Shown: positions 1 to 5,004 of the stretch, one piece after another
Layout of the letters: every line of letters begins with the position of its first letter
How positions within the stretch are numbered: position 1 is the stretch's first letter
Assembly: GCA_030620735.1 (NCBI GenBank)
Contig: JAUXDV010000141.1
Location: 1 to 5,447 of the forward strand
Length of the DNA stretch: 5,447 bases
Source: Gammaproteobacteria bacterium
Lineage (GTDB): Bacteria > Pseudomonadota > Gammaproteobacteria > Chromatiales > Chromatiaceae
Direction of reading: 5' to 3'
Made by a program: the position numbers and the translations under genes
The notes under the pieces: generated by a model
Databases searched by the model: none
What the model saw: the letters and a program-made list of their open reading frames with translations, nothing else
Told to the model about the DNA's origin: nothing

Positions 1-140
1 CGAATGGCGGTGAGATTGATCGCCTTGTTCCACTTGTTCAGCAGTGACAGGTAGTCGAGCAGCAGCTGTTGCTGTTGAACAGAGATATTGATCCCAAGAG
101 CATCGACGCCCTTTGTCAGTATGCCTGCCTGATCGATCAT
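1..140 (-). CDS. rsmG: 16S rRNA (guanine-N7) methyltransferase RsmG, N-terminal fragment
   Basis: Only the first 46 codons are visible; the gene runs off the left edge. The ATG is at 138-140 on the minus strand. The visible peptide ends with LLNKWNKAINLTAI (residues 33-46), which matches the conserved N-terminal signature of RsmG/GidB (E. coli has LHKWNKAYNLTSV). Full-length RsmG is usually about 205-215 residues. It methylates N7 of G527 in the 530 loop of 16S rRNA using S-adenosylmethionine. The SAM-binding core lies outside the window and cannot be checked. The gene follows mnmG in the same direction with a 65-nt gap, the classic gidA-gidB order, so co-transcription is likely. The ribosome binding site is weak (GAG a few bases before the ATG). 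The identification is based on this motif plus the gene order. Confidence 0.88.
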   Translation of the reverse strand, partial: MIDQAGILTKGVDALGINISVQQQQLLLDYLSLLNKWNKAINLTAI

Positions 141-153
141 GATTCTCGAAAAA

Positions 154-200
154 CCCCGTCATTGCGAGGGAGCCTAAGCGACTGTGGCAATCTCGCCTTC
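154..200. repeat. Short dispersed-repeat-like palindromic element in the mnmG-rsmG gap
   Basis: The stretch begins CCCCGTCATTGCGAGGGAGC and continues through AAGCGAC to GGCAATCTCGCC. It contains the inverted pair ATTGC (161-165) / GCAAT (187-191) and a second, mutually exclusive pair GCGAG (164-168) / CTCGC (192-196). From memory, it resembles a widespread intergenic repeat of bacterial genomes with the core GTCATTGCGAGGAGCGAAGC ... GCAATCTC. It fills most of the 65-nt gap between the mnmG stop and the rsmG start, so it would be transcribed within the operon mRNA. Only one copy is in the window, so its repetitive nature is inferred. Confidence 0.55.
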
Positions 201-205
201 ATATC

Positions 206-2080
206 TCAGGCTGACTTTCTTTTCAGATGTATCACCAGCAGTGATACGGCCGCAGGAGTGACGCCGGGTATGCGCGCCGCCTGGCCGATGGTGGCAGGGC
301 GCTGGTGACTGAACTTCTCTTTTAATTCGGAGGAGAGGCCATGCACCTTTGTATAGTCGAAGTCATCCGGCAGGGTCAGCCTGGCGCCCTGTCGGGTGCG
401 AGCTATCTCCATCTGCTGGCGATCGATATAGCCGGCGTACTTGGCCTGGATCTCCACCTGTTCAGCAACTTTTTCATTTTCGACTCCGGGGCCGATGCCT
501 TTGATTTGCATCAGGGCGCCGTAGTCGAATTGCGGACGCACCAGCAGCTCGAGCGCTCGTGTCTCACGGCTGAGGCCATCCTTGAAGAGCGTTCGTGACT
601 GCTCGGGTGTGATGTCCGCAGGTCTGACCAGATGCGCCTTGAGACGCTGCTGCTCAAGTTCGATGGCTTCTCTCTTGTCACAAAAGCGTCGCCAGCGCTC
701 ATCACCGACCAGCCCCAGTTTGCGGCCGGTTTCGGTGAGGCGCAGATCGGCGTTGTCCTCACGCAGCAGCAGGCGGTATTCGGCACGGCTGGTGAACATG
801 CGGTAGGGCTCCTGAGTACCCAGTGTCACCAGGTCATCGACCAGTACGCCCAGGTAGGCTTCATCGCGGCGCGGCGTCCAGGCATCGCGCTCGCGGATCT
901 TCTGGACCGCGTTGACCGCCGCCAGTAGCCCCTGCGCTGCGGCCTCCTCATAGCCGGTAGTGCCGTTGATCTGTCCGGCAAAAAAGAGATGGCTGATGAA
1001 TTTTGTCTCCAGCGAGGGTTTCAGATCCCGCGGGTCAAAGAAGTCATACTCGATGGCGTAACCGGGGCGGGTGATATGGGCATTGTCAAAGCCCTTCATC
1101 GAGCGCACCAGTTCAAGCTGGATGTCGAACGGCAGCGAGGTGGAGATGCCGTTGGGATAGACCTCGTTGACGCTCAGTCCTTCGGGCTCGACAAAAATCT
1201 GGTGCGACTCCTTGTCGGCAAAACGCACCACCTTGTCCTCGATCGACGGGCAGTAGCGCGGTCCCGCGCCTTCGATAACGCCGGAATACATCGGCGAACG
1301 GTCCAGTCCGCCGCGGATGATCTCGTGTGTGCGGCTGTTGGTATGCGTAATGTAGCAGCTGATCTGGCGGGGGTGATCTGCCGCCTTGCCGAGGAACGAG
1401 AAGCTGGGCACGGGGGAATCACCCGGCTGCTCCTGCAGCACAGAGAAATCGATGCTGCGTGAATCGACACGCGGCGGAGTTCCTGTCTTGAGCCGTTCGA
1501 CATGAAACGGAAGCTCACGCAGGCGTTGAGCAAGCCTGTTGGAGGGTGGATCGCCGGCGCGTCCGCCCTGGTAATTCTGCATGCCGATATGGATGCGTCC
1601 GCCAAGGAATGTCCCCACGGTCAGCACCACGGCCTGTGCGTGGAACTTGAGATCCATCTGCGTGACGACGCCGGTGACCTGCTCGTTTTCGATGATCAGG
1701 TCGGTGACCGGCTGCTGGAAAAGGTCGAGGTTGGGCTGGTTCTCCAGCTTGTGGCGCACTGCATTTTTATACAGCAACCGGTCGGCCTGGGCGCGGGTGG
1801 CGCGCACGGCAGGGCCCTTGCGGGAGTTGAGAATGCGAAACTGGATGCCGCCCTTGTCGGCCGCCTGGCCCATCAGGCCGCCGAGCGCATCGACCTCCTT
1901 GACCAGGTGGCCCTTGCCGATGCCGCCGATGGCGGGGTTGCAGCTCATCTGCCCGAGGGTCTCGATATTGTGCGTCAGCAGCAGCGTGGATGCACCCATG
2001 CGCGCGGCGGCGAGCGCCGCTTCGGCGCCGGCATGACCTCCGCCAATGACGATGACATCATATTCCTGTGTATAGAACAT
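206..2080 (-). CDS. mnmG: tRNA uridine-5-carboxymethylaminomethyl modification enzyme MnmG (GidA)
   Basis: MnmG is the FAD-dependent partner of the GTPase MnmE. The cytoplasmic MnmEG complex installs the (carboxymethyl)aminomethyl group at C5 of wobble uridine U34 in certain tRNAs, using a folate one-carbon unit. The 624-residue product is close to the E. coli length of 629. The FAD-binding Rossmann motif VIGGGHAGAEAA is at residues 11-22. The two conserved cysteines are present: C47 in GQMSCNPAIGG and C277 in GPRYCPSIED. Other family blocks are RATRAQADRLLY (93-104), RLKTGTPPRVD (196-206) and GQINGTTGYEEAAAQG (369-384), followed by PYRMFTSRAEYRLLLREDN. The C-terminal helical domain, which contacts MnmE and tRNA in known structures, is complete. 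The ATG start fits the family N-terminus (FDVIVIGGGHAG at the same distance), but no good Shine-Dalgarno sequence precedes it. rsmG lies downstream on the same strand. No broken or missing key residue was seen. Confidence 0.98.
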   Translation of the reverse strand: MFYTQEYDVIVIGGGHAGAEAALAAARMGASTLLLTHNIETLGQMSCNPAIGGIGKGHLVKEVDALGGLMGQAADKGGIQFRILNSRKGPAVRATRAQADRLLYKNAVRHKLENQPNLDLFQQPVTDLIIENEQVTGVVTQMDLKFHAQAVVLTVGTFLGGRIHIGMQNYQGGRAGDPPSNRLAQRLRELPFHVERLKTGTPPRVDSRSIDFSVLQEQPGDSPVPSFSFLGKAADHPRQISCYITHTNSRTHEIIRGGLDRSPMYSGVIEGAGPRYCPSIEDKVVRFADKESHQIFVEPEGLSVNEVYPNGISTSLPFDIQLELVRSMKGFDNAHITRPGYAIEYDFFDPRDLKPSLETKFISHLFFAGQINGTTGYEEAAAQGLLAAVNAVQKIRERDAWTPRRDEAYLGVLVDDLVTLGTQEPYRMFTSRAEYRLLLREDNADLRLTETGRKLGLVGDERWRRFCDKREAIELEQQRLKAHLVRPADITPEQSRTLFKDGLSRETRALELLVRPQFDYGALMQIKGIGPGVENEKVAEQVEIQAKYAGYIDRQQMEIARTRQGARLTLPDDFDYTKVHGLSSELKEKFSHQRPATIGQAARIPGVTPAAVSLLVIHLKRKSA

Positions 2081-2130
2081 AGTGGTTAGAGTGGTAGCTT
2101 CTCAATAATTTCGTTGTGAACAACACCTCA

Positions 2131-2204
2131 TAGGATGTGCCGAGCTTACGAGGCGCATCGATTCGATGCAGATTTTGGTGCGCCTCGTGTCTCGGCGCAT
2201 CCTA
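2131..2204. repeat. Large two-tier inverted repeat (REP/MITE-like hairpin) upstream of mnmG
   Basis: The outer arms TAGGATGTGCCGAG (2131-2144) and CTCGGCGCATCCTA (2191-2204) pair over 14 bases with a single difference, which would be a G-U pair on one RNA strand. After a small internal loop of 3 and 2 bases, the inner arms ACGAGGCGCA (2148-2157) and TGCGCCTCGT (2179-2188) pair perfectly over 10 bases. The loop is 21 nt and contains the small palindrome ATCGATTCGAT. From memory, its sequence resembles a dispersed intergenic repeat of proteobacterial genomes ending in CACATCCTA / TAGGATGTG. No T-run follows on either strand, so it is not a standard intrinsic terminator. It lies in the mnmG 5' region and upstream of the aldolase promoter, so it could also act as an insulator or leader structure. 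The structure is seen directly; the family assignment is from memory. Confidence 0.8.
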
Positions 2205-2229
2205 ATGTAAGATCAAATGCACGAGGTTA

Positions 2230-2259
2230 TTGAAAAACGACATAAAATTTGTGTAATAT
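2230..2259 (+). promoter_or_regulatory. Candidate sigma70 promoter of the aldolase gene
   Basis: TTGAAA (2230-2235, 5 of 6 to the -35 consensus) is followed after 18 nt by TAATAT (2254-2259, 4 of 6 to the -10 consensus), in an AT-rich stretch. Transcription would begin near 2266, leaving a leader of about 43 nt before the ATG at 2309. This supports choosing that ATG over the in-frame TTG at 2249 and ATG at 2258, which overlap the -10 region. No operator was recognised. No comparable promoter for mnmG could be identified on the opposite strand. Confidence 0.5.
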
Positions 2260-2308
2260 GCTGATTTTAACAGGAAAAACAGCTCAATATGGGCTGTTCT
2301 GTGATTTT

Positions 2309-2926
2309 ATGAATGAAACAGAGGGCGTTATCAAATTTCAGCTCGATTTCGAGCAGGGTAGGGCGCTCGACTATGCGCAAATAGAGCGCATCGAACGGTG
2401 GCGGCAGCGCCTGATGCAGTTGGGTCTCATCGGCCAGGATGACGAGCGCTATGAAGGTCTGGGCTTTGGCAACATCAGCCATCGTGTCAGCTATCCGGGA
2501 AACCCTGATGCTTTCGTCATTACCGGCACCCAGACCGGCCATATTCAGCAGATGGACGCTGGTCACTATGCACTTGTGACGTATTGTGATCCGCAGCGCA
2601 ACACTCTGCGGGCACAGGGGCCTGTCAAACCCTCATCCGAGGCGATGACGCATGCGGTAATCTACAACAAGCTGCCTCAGGTGGAGGCAGTGGTGCATAT
2701 CCACAGCCCTGAGCTCTGGCAGCATGCGCTACAGCTTGGCCTTGCAGTCACCAATCCGGTTGTCGAGTATGGAACACCGCAAATGGCGACAGAGATAGAG
2801 CGCATCATCGATGCCGGACTGCCGCGCGGCCACACCATCAGTATGGGGGGCCATGAGGATGGGGTCATCACCTGGGGAGAGTCGCTGGATGCCGCATGCA
2901 ACGAAGTTTTGACGCTGCTCAATTAA
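2309..2926 (+). CDS. Class II aldolase/adducin family protein, substrate unknown
   Basis: The 205-residue cytoplasmic protein has the fold signature of the class II (zinc) aldolase/AraD/FucA/adducin family. Visible blocks are GLGFGNISHRV (50-60), ITGTQTGH (71-78), KPSSEAMTHAVIYNKLP (107-123) with candidate acid E111, and VVHIHSPELW (128-137) with metal-ligand histidines H130 and H132. GGHEDGVITWGESLDAA (180-196) supplies the third histidine, H182. The 19-residue spacing from E111 to H130 equals that from the catalytic Glu to the first His in fuculose-1-phosphate aldolase. Members cleave or dehydrate phosphorylated sugars, but the final block (HED inserted before GVI, where FucA-type enzymes have NHG) sets it apart from FucA/AraD, so no reaction is assigned. 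The in-frame starts at 2249 (TTG) and 2258 (ATG) were rejected because they overlap the predicted -10 element; the ribosome site before 2309 is weak. The gene is divergent from mnmG and lies 74 nt upstream of a rhodanese gene. Confidence 0.85.
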   Translation: MNETEGVIKFQLDFEQGRALDYAQIERIERWRQRLMQLGLIGQDDERYEGLGFGNISHRVSYPGNPDAFVITGTQTGHIQQMDAGHYALVTYCDPQRNTLRAQGPVKPSSEAMTHAVIYNKLPQVEAVVHIHSPELWQHALQLGLAVTNPVVEYGTPQMATEIERIIDAGLPRGHTISMGGHEDGVITWGESLDAACNEVLTLLN

Positions 2927-2990
2927 TTCAGCACATACCCTGTGCATTTAGAGCATTGATTTCAGCTACACTTCAATTATTAAAGTTTCT

Positions 2991-2995
2991 GAGAG
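2991..2995 (+). promoter_or_regulatory. Ribosome binding site fixing the GTG start of the rhodanese gene
   Basis: GAGAG lies 5 nt before GTG at 3001. An ATG further upstream in the same frame (2896) falls inside the aldolase gene and would bury the signal peptide behind 35 extra residues, so this site decides the start. A weak promoter-like pair, TTGATT (2956-2961) and TATTAA (2978-2983) with a 16-nt spacer, lies just upstream and could give the gene its own transcript. That pair is poorly supported. Confidence 0.6.
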
Positions 2996-3000
2996 ACACC

Positions 3001-3450
3001 GTGAATAAACTCCTTCTTTTGACCATCCCGCTGCTGCTGTTCATTGCTACCGCATGTGACAGCGCAACCTCCTCGAGTGGCAAGGCGCCTGCTGGTGCCG
3101 CTTCGCTTTATACGAATATCAACAATGCCGAACTGGCGCAGCTGCTCGAGAAGGAGACCACGCTGGTCGACATCCGCCGCCCCGAAGAGTGGAAACAGAC
3201 AGGAGTTGTCCCTGGAAGCAACATGATTACACTCTTTACCTCCAGGGGAGGCGTCAATCCGGATTTTGTTTCTCAGCTGCAGAAGGTCTCCTCTCCCGAC
3301 AAGCCCGTGATCCTGATCTGCCGTACAGGCAACCGCACCCGCGCAGGATCGACCATGCTGGTCAAACAGCTGGGCTACAAAGATGTCTACAACGTTACCC
3401 GTGGCATCACCGGGTGGATTTCCGACAAGCGGGATGTGACCAGGTTGTAA
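3001..3450 (+). CDS. Rhodanese-domain lipoprotein (predicted membrane-anchored sulfurtransferase)
   Basis: The 149-residue protein starts with GTG at 3001. Residues 1-18 form a signal peptide: K3, then a leucine-rich core, then IATA before C19. The lipobox is slightly atypical because -3 is Ala rather than Leu, but lipidation at C19 is likely. Asp20 at position +2 would favour retention in the inner membrane under the E. coli Lol rule. A Ser/Ala/Gly-rich linker (21-36) leads to one rhodanese domain (about 37-146). It contains LVDIRRPEEW (55-64), the active-site loop CRTGNRT (107-113) with nucleophile Cys107, and a C-terminal VTRGITGWI block. Rhodaneses carry persulfide sulfur on this cysteine; the acceptor here is unknown. 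The protein should face the periplasm. It lies 74 nt after the aldolase gene on the same strand, possibly with its own weak promoter, so an operon is possible but unproven. A redox or signalling role without true sulfurtransfer is an alternative. Confidence 0.88.
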   Translation: MNKLLLLTIPLLLFIATACDSATSSSGKAPAGAASLYTNINNAELAQLLEKETTLVDIRRPEEWKQTGVVPGSNMITLFTSRGGVNPDFVSQLQKVSSPDKPVILICRTGNRTRAGSTMLVKQLGYKDVYNVTRGITGWISDKRDVTRL

Positions 3451-3521
3451 AGGGAGCTCTGATCAAGTTGCCGCATAATACCGGTGCATTGTTTGAGATA
3501 GCGTAGGATGCTGTACACGGG

Positions 3522-3542
3522 GTTATTGAGAAATAACTTTTT
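3522..3542 (+). terminator. Candidate intrinsic terminator after the rhodanese gene
   Basis: GTTATT (3522-3527), loop GAGA (3528-3531) and AATAAC (3532-3537) form a perfect 6-bp stem, directly followed by TTTTT (3538-3542). The layout is right for an intrinsic terminator of the plus-strand genes, 71 nt past the rhodanese stop. The stem is AT-rich and therefore weak. The T-run runs into the stop codon of the convergent hemF gene. On the minus strand no T-run follows the stem, so it is not expected to end the hemF transcript. Confidence 0.5.
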
Positions 3543-4449
3543 ATTCTGCCCATTCCCGTGGTTGCAGATATTTCTCATAGAGTTCAGCCTCTGGCGATCC
3601 CTTCTCCGGACGCCAGTCATAGCGCCACTTGACCAGCGGCGGCAGTGACATCAGGATCGACTCGGTGCGCCCGCCGGTCTGCAGGCCGAAGATGGTTCCG
3701 CGGTCGTAGACCAGGTTGAATTCCACGTAGCGTCCACGCCGGTAGAGCTGGAAATCCCGTTCGCGTTCACCATATTTCATGGTTTTACGCTTCTGCACGA
3801 TAGGCAGATAGGCGGGGATGAAGCTGTTTCCCACGCTCTGCATAAAGGCGAATGAATTTTCAAATCCCGGAGTGTTGAGATCGTCAAAAAAGAGACCGCC
3901 GACACCTCTTGGCTCACTTCTGTGCTTGAGGAAGAAGTAGTCGTCGCACCACTTTTTATACTCCGCATAGCGGTCATCACCGAAAGAGAGGCAGGCCTGG
4001 CGTGCAGTGGAATGCCAGTGAATCACGTCCTCCTCGAATGCATAGTAGGGCGTCAGGTCATAACCGCCGCCAAACCACCACACGGACTCCTCACCCTCTT
4101 TTTCGGCCACAAAAAAGCGCACATTGGCATGGGATGTCGGCACGTAGGGGTTGTGCGGATGGATCACCAGTGAGACGCCCATCGCCTGAAAGCTGCGCCC
4201 CGCCAGTTCCGGACGCTGTGCCGTGGCGGATGCTGGAAGTTTATCCCCTGAGACATGTGAGAAGTTGACCCCCGCTTTTTCAAAGGTCTTGCCCTCCTCG
4301 ATGACGCGGGAGCGACCGCCGCCGCCTTCCGGACGCGTCCAGCTCTCCTCGATGAAGCCTTCGCCGCCATCCTCCCGGGCAAGGGCATCGCAGATGTTGT
4401 CCTGCAGTTGAAGCAGGTAGGTCTTAACGGCCTCGATATTGATTTCCAC
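3541..4449 (-). CDS. hemF: Oxygen-dependent coproporphyrinogen-III oxidase HemF
   Basis: HemF catalyses the O2-dependent oxidative decarboxylation of two propionate side chains of coproporphyrinogen III to vinyl groups, giving protoporphyrinogen IX in haem synthesis. It is a cytoplasmic homodimer that uses no organic cofactor. The 302-residue product compares with 299 in E. coli. Conserved blocks are GGGGRSRV (42-49), FEKAGVNFSHVSG (56-68), PHNPYVPTSHANVRFF (98-113), WWFGGGYDLTPYY (124-136), HRSEPRGVGGLFFDDL (from 176) and, near the C-terminus, GRYVEFNLVYDRGT followed by GLQTGGRTESILMSLPP. Histidines H97, H107, H146 and H176 correspond to E. coli H96, H106, H145 and H175, described as important for activity. 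The start is GTG, 3 nt after the tsaC stop, with GAGGA at ideal spacing, so translational coupling to tsaC is likely. The gene converges on the rhodanese gene across 90 nt. All key residues seen are intact. Confidence 0.98.
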   Translation of the reverse strand: MEINIEAVKTYLLQLQDNICDALAREDGGEGFIEESWTRPEGGGGRSRVIEEGKTFEKAGVNFSHVSGDKLPASATAQRPELAGRSFQAMGVSLVIHPHNPYVPTSHANVRFFVAEKEGEESVWWFGGGYDLTPYYAFEEDVIHWHSTARQACLSFGDDRYAEYKKWCDDYFFLKHRSEPRGVGGLFFDDLNTPGFENSFAFMQSVGNSFIPAYLPIVQKRKTMKYGERERDFQLYRRGRYVEFNLVYDRGTIFGLQTGGRTESILMSLPPLVKWRYDWRPEKGSPEAELYEKYLQPREWAE

Positions 4450-4452
4450 AGC

Positions 4453-5004
4453 TTATCCTCGGACTGTTTTTCCGGTGATGGCATCCCGGATGGTGGTTGG
4501 TTTGTGTGATGCTCCGGTCTCGGCATGCAGAATCAGGTCGATCTGCGCGCCAAGCTGTTGTTGCACATCAAGCGCCGACCTTGCTGGCGGTAGTCCTGAC
4601 AGGTTGGCGCTGGTGGATACCAGGCAATTGCCGAAAGCTTCGCACAGTGCAGCCATTAGCGGGTGCGCGGTGATGCGCATGGCGATGCTGTCATGATCAC
4701 CCCTGATCCAGGCCGGAGCAGCGGCCGCAGCAGGCAGCAGCCACGTGACCGGGCCGGGCCAGCTTTGCAAAATAGTGGCTTTGCGTATCTCTGGAATAGT
4801 GACAAAGGGTGGGAGCTGTTCGAATGTGGATGCGACCAGGATCAACCCCTTGCCGACATCCCTGTTTTTGATTGCAAGCAGACGTTCGACGGCTGACTGC
4901 TGCAGCGGATCGCAGCTGAGGCCGTAGACGGCTTCAGTCGGGCAGGCGACGATGCCGCCCGACTCTAGGATCTGCGCCGCCTGGCGTAGTTTCAATGGGG
5001 TCAA
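4453..5004 (-). CDS. tsaC: L-threonylcarbamoyladenylate synthase TsaC (YrdC/RimN)
   Basis: TsaC makes threonylcarbamoyl-AMP from threonine, bicarbonate and ATP. TsaD and its partners (TsaB and TsaE) then transfer the group to A37 of ANN-decoding tRNAs to form t6A. The 183-residue product is close to E. coli TsaC (190) and is the short, single-domain form without the C-terminal Sua5 domain. Family motifs are ACPTEAVYGLSCDP (20-33), the KxR...KGLILVAS block (K46, R48, K52-S59), WPGPVTWLLPA (82-92), AMRITAHP (108-115), VSTSANLSG (129-137) and a C-terminal IRDAITGKTVRG. No ATG is available: an in-frame stop lies 8 codons upstream. The chosen TTG at 5002-5004 overlaps the purE stop as TTGA and has GGGAG 4 nt before it. 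A second TTG at codon 4 is an alternative, 9 nt downstream. The gene is flanked tightly by purE and hemF. Confidence 0.95.
   Translation of the reverse strand: MTPLKLRQAAQILESGGIVACPTEAVYGLSCDPLQQSAVERLLAIKNRDVGKGLILVASTFEQLPPFVTIPEIRKATILQSWPGPVTWLLPAAAAAPAWIRGDHDSIAMRITAHPLMAALCEAFGNCLVSTSANLSGLPPARSALDVQQQLGAQIDLILHAETGASHKPTTIRDAITGKTVRG
4456..4460 (-). promoter_or_regulatory. Ribosome binding site of hemF inside the end of tsaC
   Basis: On the minus strand GAGGA (4460-4456) lies 6 nt before the hemF GTG. It sits within the last two sense codons of tsaC (CGA GGA, then TAA). Ribosomes finishing tsaC therefore cover the hemF initiation site. This supports both the GTG start and coupled translation. 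Confidence 0.75.

Noticed and set aside
989..1462. A 157-codon plus-strand open frame antisense to central mnmG
   Set aside because: Same reason: it is the complement of conserved MnmG codons, with no family features of its own.
1502..2089. A 195-codon plus-strand open frame antisense to the mnmG N-terminal half
   Set aside because: It is a mirror of the strongly conserved mnmG coding frame. The product has no recognisable domain or plausible ribosome site, and long antisense frames are common opposite GC-rich genes.
2081..2248. Possible replication origin next to mnmG (gidA)
   Set aside because: Origins often lie beside mnmG, and TTGTTCACA (minus strand, near 2115-2123) is a 7 of 9 match to a DnaA box. 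However, only this one degenerate box was found, there is no cluster of boxes, and most of the region is the hairpin repeat.
2249..2308. N-terminal extension of the aldolase from the TTG at 2249 or ATG at 2258
   Set aside because: These starts overlap the predicted -10 element and have no ribosome site. The added residues are not typical of the family, and MNETEGVIKF from 2309 is a natural N-terminus.
2931..2945. Small hairpin GCACA/TGTGC just after the aldolase stop as a terminator
   Set aside because: The stem is only 5 bp and is followed by ATTTA rather than a T-run, so it is unlikely to terminate transcription.
2896..3000. Longer rhodanese start at ATG 2896, inside the end of the aldolase gene
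   Set aside because: It would place 35 residues before an evident signal peptide. GTG 3001 has a good GAGAG site 5 nt upstream.
3189..3506. A 105-codon plus-strand open frame overlapping the rhodanese gene
   Set aside because: It is a frame-shifted shadow of the rhodanese domain with no recognisable motif.
3451..3540. A small gene or RNA between the rhodanese and hemF genes
   Set aside because: No start with a ribosome site or conserved RNA structure was seen in these 90 nt apart from the candidate terminator at the end.
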